This document shows, piece after piece, positions 25,639-32,964 of a stretch of 64,000 nucleotides of DNA. The stretch comes from an uncultured Lachnospiraceae bacterium (GTDB lineage Bacteria > Bacillota > Clostridia > Lachnospirales > Lachnospiraceae): NCBI GenBank assembly GCA_947576945.1, contig CANPTH010000007.1:34220-98219 (forward strand). Direction: 5' to 3'. The notes under the pieces are model-generated. The model was not told the origin of the DNA and did not search any database. It was given only the letters and a program-made list of their open reading frames with translations. Every line of letters begins with the position of its first letter. Positions within the stretch are counted from its first letter, which is position 1. The position numbers and the translations under genes were made by a program.

Positions 25639-27399
25639 ATGTATATTGAGAAGATTGACAGTCCGAAGGATATAAAAGAGCTTACGATTCAACAGTGTGA
25701 GGATTTAGCAAAAGAAATAAGAAATGTGCTTTTAACGAAAGCCAGTACGGTTGGGGGACATCTCGCATCAAACCTGGGTATGGTGGAGGCAACGATTGCT
25801 TTGCATTATGTCTTTGATTCTCCGAAGGATAAGATCATATTTGATGTATCACACCAGTGCTATACCCATAAAATTGTGACGGGCAGAAAGGCTGCATACC
25901 TTGCGTCGGAACAATATAAGTCAGTAAGTGGATATACTAATCCGGAAGAAAGTGAACACGATATTTTTAAAGTAGGACATACAGCTACGTCCATAAGCCT
26001 CGCATGTGGTTTGGCAAAGGCCAGAGATTTAAATGGGAGTACAGAGAATGTCATTGCTATCATAGGTGATGGCGCTTTGAGTGGTGGAGAGGCTTTCGAA
26101 GGATTAGATTTTGGCGGTTCAGAATTGAACAGCAACCTGATTATAATATTTAACGATAATCAAATGTCTATTGCTGAAAATCATGGTGGTATTTATAAAA
26201 ATTTAGCTGCACTTCGTGAGTCGGAGGGACAGGCGCAAAATAATCTGTTCAGGGCGTTTGGGTATGACTACCGCTTTGTAAAAGAGGGTAATGATGTAGG
26301 CGCATTAATAGAAGCTTTTAGCAATGTAAAAGATATAGATCATCCAGTTGTTGTTCATATATGTACAGTCAAGGGTAAAGGGTATCATCTCGCAGAGCAG
26401 AATAAAGAAGGAAATCATTGGGTTCGGCCTTTTGATTTAGTGACAGGTCAGGAAAAAAATATATTTACGGGAGAACGCTATGATAGAGTTATAAGGGATC
26501 ATTTGATTGAGAAAATGAAGAATGATCCGAAGGTAACTACAATTATTGCGGCAGTCCCTGATGCATTGTCGTTTTCAGAAGATAAAAGGAAAATTGTAGG
26601 AGAACAATTTATTGATGTTGGAATTGCAGAAGAACATGCGGTCGCGTTGGCTGCAGGCATTGCGCGAAATGGCGGAAAGCCGGTTTTTGCTACGATGTCT
26701 ACATTTTTCCAGAGAACTTATGATCAGATCTCTCAGGAGTTGTGCATCAATAAATGTGCGGCCACGCTTCTTGTTGTAAACGCTTCGGTATATGCCGTAA
26801 ATGATATAACTCATATAGGGATTTTTGATATACCGCTGTTATCCAATATACCCAATATGGTTTACTTAGCGCCAACAAATAAACAGGAATATTTAGCGAT
26901 GCTGGACTGGAGCATTGATCAGGATAAATATCCTGTTGCTGTTCGTGCACCACGAAACGGGGTGTTCTATTCGGAAGGTGAAGTAGACACTGATTACAGT
27001 GATCTGAATAAGTATAAGGTTGTAAAATCAGGAGAAAAGGTAGCAGTAATTGCGCTTGGCGATTTCTTCCAAATGGGTGAGAAAGTAGTAGAATTATTGC
27101 TGGAAAGCAGTGGCGTGACAGCAACACTGATCAATCCCCGCTATATTACAGGAATAGATAATGAATTGCTTTTATCACTTATAGATAGCCATAGTGTTAT
27201 CATTACACTTGAAGACGGAGTGCTTAATGGTGGGTTCGGTGAAAAGATTGCCTCATATTATGGATCATATAGAGACATTAGTGTTTTAAATTATGGTTTA
27301 AAGAAGGAATTTATAGATCGGTATAATTTAGAGGAAGTAATGAGAGATAATAGACTTGTTCCGGAGTTGATTTTAGAAGATATTAAAAAATATCTTTGA
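25639..27399 (+). CDS. 1-deoxy-D-xylulose-5-phosphate-synthase-like transketolase
   Basis: A 586-aa ThDP enzyme of the DXS family, slightly short for true DXS (about 620). Landmarks are HQCYTHKIVTGR, SEHDIFKVGHTATSIS and the ThDP motif GDGALSGGEAFEGLD with NDNQMS. The second half carries EEHAVALAAGIARNGG. Its place between an acetolactate-synthase-like enzyme and CDP-glucose dehydratase, and its A+T-rich composition, suggest a paralogue dedicated to sugar modification rather than isoprenoid synthesis. Transfer of a pyruvate-derived acetyl group is the likely chemistry; the acceptor is unknown. Confidence 0.85.
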   Translation: MYIEKIDSPKDIKELTIQQCEDLAKEIRNVLLTKASTVGGHLASNLGMVEATIALHYVFDSPKDKIIFDVSHQCYTHKIVTGRKAAYLASEQYKSVSGYTNPEESEHDIFKVGHTATSISLACGLAKARDLNGSTENVIAIIGDGALSGGEAFEGLDFGGSELNSNLIIIFNDNQMSIAENHGGIYKNLAALRESEGQAQNNLFRAFGYDYRFVKEGNDVGALIEAFSNVKDIDHPVVVHICTVKGKGYHLAEQNKEGNHWVRPFDLVTGQEKNIFTGERYDRVIRDHLIEKMKNDPKVTTIIAAVPDALSFSEDKRKIVGEQFIDVGIAEEHAVALAAGIARNGGKPVFATMSTFFQRTYDQISQELCINKCAATLLVVNASVYAVNDITHIGIFDIPLLSNIPNMVYLAPTNKQEYLAMLDWSIDQDKYPVAVRAPRNGVFYSEGEVDTDYSDLNKYKVVKSGEKVAVIALGDFFQMGEKVVELLLESSGVTATLINPRYITGIDNELLLSLIDSHSVIITLEDGVLNGGFGEKIASYYGSYRDISVLNYGLKKEFIDRYNLEEVMRDNRLVPELILEDIKKYL

Positions 27400-27427
27400 T
27401 TTGTGTAAAGTGAAGGAGAGGCTAAAC

Positions 27428-28522
27428 GTGAGACAATTTGATAGTACATTTTATAATGGAAAAAGGGTATTGATAACCGGACACACGGGATTTAAAGGGA
27501 GCTGGATGTGCAAAGTGCTTATTAATGCCGGGGCAAGAGTGACAGGATATGGATTAGAGGCGCCGACGAACCCTAATCTTTTTGAAATATGCAATTTATC
27601 TGGAAAAATGAATTCCATAATCGGAGATGTGCGTGATTTTGATAGATTACAGACGGTGTTTGAAGATATTCAGCCAGAGATTGTTATTCATATGGCGGCA
27701 CAACCTATTGTCCGTGAGTCCTATAAAAATCCGGTGTACACATATGATGTAAATGTAATGGGAACGGTCAATATTTTAGAATGTGTGCGTAAATGCAATT
27801 CTGTCAAATCTTTTGTCAATGTAACAACAGATAAAGTGTACTTAAACAGAGAATGGGAATGGGGATACCGGGAGAATGAGGAGTTGAATGGATATGATCC
27901 TTATTCTAATTCTAAATCTTGTTCAGAGCTGGTGACAAGTAGCTACAAAAAGGCTTTTTTTGCTGAGAGGGATATAGCAATTACTACCGTTAGAGCGGGC
28001 AATGTAATAGGCGGCGGTGATTTTGCTGACGACAGAATTATTCCTGATTGTATAAGAGCAGCAAGTGAAGGAAGAGAAATTATTGTCAGAAACCCGTATT
28101 CAATCAGGCCTTATCAAAACGTTTTGGAGCCTGTTTTTGCATATTTATTGATTGCACAAGAGCAGTATGAAAATAAAGCATTAGCAGGAAGCTACAATGT
28201 TGGTCCGGACGATGTCGATTGTTTGGCGACAGGTGAATTAGTAACTTTGTTTTGTGATGAGTGGAACAAGGAGATGAATAGTAAGATAGTTTGGAAGAAT
28301 ATTTATGATGGAGGACCTCATGAAGCTAATTTTTTAAAGCTGGATTGTTCAAAAATCAAGGCAATATTTCAATGGAGGCCGCGCTGGAATATTGAAACTA
28401 CAATGGAGAAGATTGTAGAATGGAATAAGGCATATTTAAGTGGTAAGAATGTATCAGAATGCATGGATGATCAGATTAAGGCATTTATGGAGCTAAACCA
28501 GAAGGATGTTTTGTATGGATAG
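27428..28522 (+). CDS. ddhB: CDP-glucose 4,6-dehydratase
   Basis: A 364-aa extended SDR that converts CDP-glucose to CDP-4-keto-6-deoxyglucose (RfbG/DdhB). VLITGHTGFKGSWM is the NAD-binding motif typical of this enzyme, with AAQPIVRESYKNP and VTTDKVYLNREW following. In YSNSKSCSE the YxxxK pair is present. The GTG at 27428 has AGGAG 9 nt upstream; a TTG at 27401 overlaps the ribosome binding site. It supplies the substrate for ddhC. Confidence 0.94.
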   Translation: MRQFDSTFYNGKRVLITGHTGFKGSWMCKVLINAGARVTGYGLEAPTNPNLFEICNLSGKMNSIIGDVRDFDRLQTVFEDIQPEIVIHMAAQPIVRESYKNPVYTYDVNVMGTVNILECVRKCNSVKSFVNVTTDKVYLNREWEWGYRENEELNGYDPYSNSKSCSELVTSSYKKAFFAERDIAITTVRAGNVIGGGDFADDRIIPDCIRAASEGREIIVRNPYSIRPYQNVLEPVFAYLLIAQEQYENKALAGSYNVGPDDVDCLATGELVTLFCDEWNKEMNSKIVWKNIYDGGPHEANFLKLDCSKIKAIFQWRPRWNIETTMEKIVEWNKAYLSGKNVSECMDDQIKAFMELNQKDVLYG

Positions 28523-28994
28523 ATTATGGAATTTAATGGAAAGTACCATGCGATTTGTTTTCACCAGAATTCTGCATATAAAGATTTCTGGTGAAAATTG
28601 GAATAAAATATGTCAGTTTATGAAGTTTGGCATGGTTGGAATTTCAAATACAATAATATCATACATTACATATGTTTTACTGATCGCAATGGATATGCAC
28701 TATTTGCTGGCAAGCTTTCTGGGATTTTGGGTCAGCGTGATCAATGCTTATTACTGGAATAATAAATATGTATTTAAAGCCAATAACAATGAAAAGAGAA
28801 CCTGGTGGCGCACGTTTGTTAAGACTTTTGCAGCGTATGCGGGAACCGGATTAGTGCTGAATAATATTTTGCTCATATTATGGGTTGATATCTTTAAGCT
28901 CAATGAGGCGTTAGGACCGCTTATAAATCTGCTGATAACAATTCCATTAAATTTTATGTTGAATAAATACTGGGCTTTTAGAAGTAAAAAGTAA
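28515..28994 (+). CDS. GtrA-family membrane protein
   Basis: A 159-aa protein with four membrane helices (about 35-150), family signature FMKFGMVGISNTIISYITY and a basic C-terminus ending NKYWAFRSKK. GtrA proteins are thought to flip polyprenyl-phosphate-linked sugars; the GtrB-like enzyme at 19327 is the likely partner. The ATG at 28515 (AGAAGGA 9 nt upstream) overlaps ddhB by 8 nt; a further ATG lies at 28506. A 12-bp inverted repeat falls in its first codons (28558-28597). It is the last gene of the locus and is followed by a terminator. Confidence 0.9.
   Translation: MDRLWNLMESTMRFVFTRILHIKISGENWNKICQFMKFGMVGISNTIISYITYVLLIAMDMHYLLASFLGFWVSVINAYYWNNKYVFKANNNEKRTWWRTFVKTFAAYAGTGLVLNNILLILWVDIFKLNEALGPLINLLITIPLNFMLNKYWAFRSKK
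28558..28597 (+). repeat. 12-bp perfect inverted repeat within the start of the GtrA gene
   Basis: TTTTCACCAGAA (28558-28569) and TTCTGGTGAAAA (28586-28597) with a 16-nt loop, 44 nt into the coding sequence. It could fold in the mRNA near the ribosome entry region. Confidence 0.6.
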
Positions 28995-29000
28995 CGTTAT

Positions 29001-29045
29001 CCGCCTTAATCAAAGGAATCACAATTCCGATGAAAAGGCGGTTTT
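29001..29045 (+). terminator. Terminator at the end of the polysaccharide locus
   Basis: CCGCCTT (29001-29007) pairs with AAGGCGG (29035-29041), with an inner GGAAT/ATTCC hairpin, followed by TTTT. Confidence 0.8.
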
Positions 29046-29187
29046 CACTATCTGTCCGTTTGACTTGTTTGATAAAGGAAGGCATTAAATGCGCCCTTCT
29101 ATTTTCCCTTTTTCAGATACCAGTAAAATCCCTGCCACGTCACATTAAACGCATCTCCATTCCACATATTCGTGTTATACTATTCTC
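29046..29187. other. Non-coding gap with a possible gene remnant
   Basis: No intact gene. On the minus strand a 22-codon open stretch (about 29160 down to 29095, MWNGDAFNVTWQGFYWYLKK) looks like the end of a protein, but I do not recognise it. Confidence 0.35.
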
Positions 29188-29454
29188 AAAGGAATAAAGC
29201 CTGCAGGTCACAATGTTATCCCGGCATACGACGGTGGGGAGGCTTTACATCTTTTCCGTGAGAACAGTATCGATCTTGTTGTGCTGGACATTATGCTGCC
29301 CCGCGTTAGCAGCCTGTCCATTCTGCATGAGATACGGCGGATAAGCACAACGCCCGTTCTGATGCTTACGGCGGTCGAGGACAAGTACACCCAAGTCAGA
29401 AGTTTTGACGAGCAAGCCGACGATTATATGACAAAGCCCTTTTCTATGGTATTT
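29188..29454 (+). pseudogene. Response-regulator receiver domain fragment
   Basis: A stretch of about 85 codons matches an OmpR-type receiver domain: YDGGEALHLFRE, then LVVLDIMLPR with the phosphoacceptor Asp, TTPVLMLTA, and ADDYMTKPFSM with the conserved Lys. The N-terminal beta strand with its acidic pair is missing, there is no start codon with a ribosome binding site, and after PFSM the sequence no longer resembles the family. The DNA-binding domain and any partner kinase are absent. It is a remnant of a two-component regulator. Confidence 0.75.
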
Positions 29455-29800
29455 CTTGACCGCTATGAAAATTTCCTATTCCTTTGCGCCTATGAAGTCC
29501 CTTCTGGGGATGTGTTCTATAATTCATCAAAAAACTCCCCGCCGGGGAGTTTTTTGCACTCTAACGAGGTGGCAAGGCAGGCGGATGTGGTACGGGAACT
29601 CAAACGAGGACATTTATAAAAAAGTCTGGCGGATATATTCTAAAAAAATTACCGAACTTCAAAAATCTGTACAAACAAAGAAAGCATAAATTTTTCTATA
29701 ATTCAGATAACATATGGGACGTATGGAATCTGTTGTCAGATCGTGTTTAGCAATATCTTTACAGATTCGCCATCCGTCATTTAAAACAGGAGGAAACGGT
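29455..29800. other. Decayed region between the receiver fragment and the methyltransferase gene
   Basis: Only short open frames without recognisable domains and a strong palindrome (29529-29555). A GGAGG at 29790-29794 belongs to the next gene. Confidence 0.4.
29529..29555. terminator. Strong palindrome, probable bidirectional terminator
   Basis: AAAAAACTCCCCG (29529-29541) and CGGGGAGTTTTTT (29543-29555) are perfectly complementary with A-runs and T-runs on both sides, so it can end transcription in either direction. Confidence 0.75.
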
Positions 29801-30811
29801 ATGTACAAGAACATGATTTCATGGAGAAATGAGATGGTTACACAGAAAGCAAAAAAGCCTGTGCCGATTTTGTCATTTCCTGGAGCAAAGCTTTTGGGGG
29901 TGACTGTTGAGGAATTAGTAAAGGACGGGCATCTGCAGGCTCTTTGTATGAAAAGCATTGCGGAGCGCTATGAGATGGGAATTGCGCTGAGCCTGATGGA
30001 TCTGTCCGTGGAGGCAGAAGCTTTTGGAAGTCCGGTTCATTATAGCAGGGACGAGGTGCCCACCGTACGCACGGCATTGGTGCATGATGCACAGGAGGCG
30101 GAAGCGCTGGAAATTCCGGAGGTTGGAAATGGACGGACAGGAGAGTGCGTCAGGGGGATTCGGGAGGCGAAGGAGATGATTACAGACCGTCCGGTATTTG
30201 CGGGAATCATTGGCCCGTATTCGCTGGCAGGCAGATTGCTTGATATGACGGAAATCATGATTCTATGTTATGAGGAGCCGGAACTGGTGGAATGCATTCT
30301 GAAAAAAGTGACAAAGTTTTTGATTTCTTATACAAAAGCGCTCAAAGAAGCCGGGGCAGATGGCATTATCATGGCGGAGCCGGCAGCGGGGCTTCTCTCG
30401 CCGACACTGGTGGATGAGTTTTCTACTCCGTATGTGAAGAACATTATGGAGGCCGTGGAAGACGAGAACTTTCTTGTGATATACCACAATTGCGGCAATG
30501 TCATTCCGCTGCTTGAACAGATGCGCCAGGTTGGCGCAGGCGCATATAGCTTTGGAAATGCAATTGATCTGGAAGAAGCCCTGAAAATCCTGCCAGAGGA
30601 CTGCATGGTGCTTGGCAACCTGGATCCGACAGAAGTTTTGCGAAACGGTTCACCGCAGACAGTAAAGGAAGAGACAAAAAAACTTTTAAGCCGATGCAGC
30701 CAATATCCACATTTTGTAATATCTTCCGGATGTGATATTCCGCCCATGACGCCGTTGGAGAATATGGATGCTTTTTTTGAAGCGGTAAAAGAGTTTTATG
30801 CGCCCATTTAA
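29801..30811 (+). CDS. URO-D-family methylcobamide methyltransferase (MtaA/MtbA-like)
   Basis: A 336-aa protein of the uroporphyrinogen decarboxylase fold. It belongs to the branch that moves methyl groups between corrinoid proteins and an acceptor. Visible features are IIGPYSLAGRL, GIIMAEPAAGLLSP, the histidine-cysteine motif YHNCGN, and SSGCDIPPMTPLENM, which resembles the zinc-site end of MtaA/MtbA. The ATG at 29801 follows GGAGG. It lies convergent to the regulator and belongs functionally with the corrinoid genes on the other side. The methyl acceptor (tetrahydrofolate in a non-methanogen) is inferred. Confidence 0.85.
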   Translation: MYKNMISWRNEMVTQKAKKPVPILSFPGAKLLGVTVEELVKDGHLQALCMKSIAERYEMGIALSLMDLSVEAEAFGSPVHYSRDEVPTVRTALVHDAQEAEALEIPEVGNGRTGECVRGIREAKEMITDRPVFAGIIGPYSLAGRLLDMTEIMILCYEEPELVECILKKVTKFLISYTKALKEAGADGIIMAEPAAGLLSPTLVDEFSTPYVKNIMEAVEDENFLVIYHNCGNVIPLLEQMRQVGAGAYSFGNAIDLEEALKILPEDCMVLGNLDPTEVLRNGSPQTVKEETKKLLSRCSQYPHFVISSGCDIPPMTPLENMDAFFEAVKEFYAPI

Positions 30812-30848
30812 GGAGATGTAAGCAGCTGCTTTATTGTTCCTGTGTTCT

Positions 30849-32102
30849 CTATCCCTGCCGGTATTGTCTGGGCGTGAGACCGGTATATTTTTTAAAAACC
30901 CGGGAAAAATAACTTTGGTCTTCAAAACCGGTGGCAATGGCAATATCAATAATGGAGTAATCGGTAAAGGACAGAAGGCGCTTGCTCTCTTCTATTCGCA
31001 GGATATTCAGGTATTCCTTGAAAGAAGAACCTGTTGATTTCTTGAAAATACTGGAAAAATATGCTGGATTCAGGCCGGTGCACTCGGCTACAGCTTCCAG
31101 TGTAAGATTTTCTGAAAAATGGTCAGTGATGAATGTGATCGCTTTTTTGATGATGTCATGATGTTTTTCCGGAATAGATTGAAACATATTCTCCATAAAA
31201 GAATCCAATGTTTCCTGAAGGCTCAGGCAGAGGGCATCCAACGTCCGGACGTCCTGTATGTGTCTTAGAAAATAATTGTTTATTTTGAAAATAGAGTCGT
31301 TGATGGCACCGCCTTCGATGGCAGCCCGGGAGAGAAGCGCACACAATTCAGCTGCCCGGGCTTTTATGTTGCTCAGATTATTGCCCTCTGAAAAAAACAC
31401 ATATCCAAGAAGCGCATTGAGCGATTCTTTTGCGGAAACGGCATCCTTGGTTTTCACATGGGCAATGAGTTCCTTCTCCATTTCATAAGGGTATTCAGGG
31501 TGACCGGAGGTATAAAACTTATAGCGCTGGATGGATTCGTTGATCCGGGACTGCTGCAGGAGTTTCTCATTGTTGATAATCAGCTGTTGATAGCTGGTCA
31601 TGAGAAGTCCGGAGAACATATAGTAAAGCAGGTGGCTGAGTTGTGTGACTTTTGCCGGAGGGACAATGGGAAGCGTGTGGGATTCCTCATAAAGTTCCAC
31701 AAGCGATTCGGTGGGGATCTGGTATTTCTTATTGAGTTCGAGTACCAGCAGGGAATCCGGAGCTTCCATCAGAAACGGGCCAACCAGGATGGAACCAAAA
31801 AGAGTATTTTTGTTGATCAGGGGGAAGACAATATGGTTCAGGCCTGCATGGCAGGAAAATATATAAGTTTCACCAATCTCCATGGCACGGCGCGCGGCGC
31901 TTGCATGAAGGGTGCGGCAGTTTTCATGCAACGGCAAAAAAGCCTTGAAACGGCTGCAAAAGGGAGAGGTGTCTCCGCAGGATTCCAGAATGGTTCCGGT
32001 ATCGTCAAGAACCTGAATGGAAAGGTCAACGCAGCTGTGAAAGGTCTTTAGCATATCGGAGAGGCGTTGTTTATCAAGGAAGGTATATAAATAGGGTTGC
32101 AT
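30849..32102 (-). CDS. PocR-domain AraC-family transcription regulator
   Basis: A 417-aa regulator. Residues 10-180 form a PocR-type sensory domain (LDKQRLSDMLKTFHSCVDLSIQVLD, FSCHAGLNHIVFPL). A linker and two helix-turn-helix motifs of the AraC/XylS type follow in the last 100 residues (LTLEAVAECTGLNPAYFSSIFKK, then IIDIAIATGFEDQSYFSRVFKK). PocR domains are associated with corrinoid and propanediol pathways. The ATG at 32102 has AAAGGAG 7 nt upstream; the longer reading to 32198 has none. It is divergent from the corrinoid protein gene and probably controls it. Confidence 0.9.
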   Translation of the reverse strand: MQPYLYTFLDKQRLSDMLKTFHSCVDLSIQVLDDTGTILESCGDTSPFCSRFKAFLPLHENCRTLHASAARRAMEIGETYIFSCHAGLNHIVFPLINKNTLFGSILVGPFLMEAPDSLLVLELNKKYQIPTESLVELYEESHTLPIVPPAKVTQLSHLLYYMFSGLLMTSYQQLIINNEKLLQQSRINESIQRYKFYTSGHPEYPYEMEKELIAHVKTKDAVSAKESLNALLGYVFFSEGNNLSNIKARAAELCALLSRAAIEGGAINDSIFKINNYFLRHIQDVRTLDALCLSLQETLDSFMENMFQSIPEKHHDIIKKAITFITDHFSENLTLEAVAECTGLNPAYFSSIFKKSTGSSFKEYLNILRIEESKRLLSFTDYSIIDIAIATGFEDQSYFSRVFKKYTGLTPRQYRQG

Positions 32103-32310
32103 GGAATTCTCCTTTCCGTCTCCTGGTAATTTTATGGTACATGGGGCATATGGCAGCGTCCTGGCAGCCAGAGGAGCCTTTGATTTGTATGATAGCATAA
32201 ATCGAAAAATATTACAATAAATCTAAAATAAGTCTGATTATTATGGATATATTTAAACTAAAATGGGAAAAACTCAGATAATTTCATAAAAAATTAATAA
32301 GGAGGATACT

Positions 32311-32964
32311 ATGAGTGAAAATGGCCTGATTCAAGAAATATCGGAATTTGTTCAGAAAGGGCGCGCAAAGAACGTGAAAGAACTTGTCGAGCAGGCTCTT
32401 GACGAGGGGATGGAGCCTAAGCTGATCTTAAACGACGGCTTGCTGAATGGGATGATGACTATCGGCGGAAAATTTAAACGTAATGAAGTCTTTGTTCCGG
32501 AAGTGCTGGTTGCAGCGAGAGCATTAAATACAGGTCTTTCCATTTTGGAGCCAAAGCTGGTGGAAATTGGAAACGAGCCGGTGGGACGTGCTGTTGTTGG
32601 AACGGTGAAGGGCGATTTGCATGACATTGGAAAGAATCTGGTGGCAATGATGCTGAAAGGCATTGGGTTTGAGGTCTATGATGTCGGGGTGGATGTCAGC
32701 GCCGAGACATTTATTAAAGAAGCGGAAGAAAAGCAGGCGGATGTGATTTGTATGTCAGCGCTTCTGACAACGACGATGACCAATATGCGGGAAGTGATAC
32801 TGGAACTGGAAAAACAGAATCTGCGTGGGAAGTATATCGTAATGGTGGGTGGTGCGCCGGTTAACGAAGCGTTTGCGAAACAGATCCAGGCCGATTATTA
32901 TACGCCGGACGCGGCAACCTGCGCAGAAGTGGCAAAGCAGGCGGTAATGAATAAAGATGCGTGA
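32311..32964 (+). CDS. Corrinoid protein of a methyltransferase system (MtbC/MttC-like)
   Basis: A 217-aa two-domain protein: a helical cap (1-90) and a B12-binding Rossmann domain with GDLHDIGKN, giving the lower-ligand motif Asp102-x-His104-x-x-Gly107, and later MSALLTTTMTNM and VGGAPV. It carries the methyl group on cobalt between the substrate methyltransferase and the second methyltransferase. GGAGG precedes the ATG. The stop overlaps the activator gene by 8 nt, so the two are coupled. Confidence 0.94.
   Translation: MSENGLIQEISEFVQKGRAKNVKELVEQALDEGMEPKLILNDGLLNGMMTIGGKFKRNEVFVPEVLVAARALNTGLSILEPKLVEIGNEPVGRAVVGTVKGDLHDIGKNLVAMMLKGIGFEVYDVGVDVSAETFIKEAEEKQADVICMSALLTTTMTNMREVILELEKQNLRGKYIVMVGGAPVNEAFAKQIQADYYTPDAATCAEVAKQAVMNKDA

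Noticed and set aside
26779..26790. A near match to the conserved 3' segment of the leader element (aacgcttcgg) in the DXS-like gene
   Set aside because: It is inside coding sequence, with neither of the two hairpins nor the loop complement nearby; a chance match.
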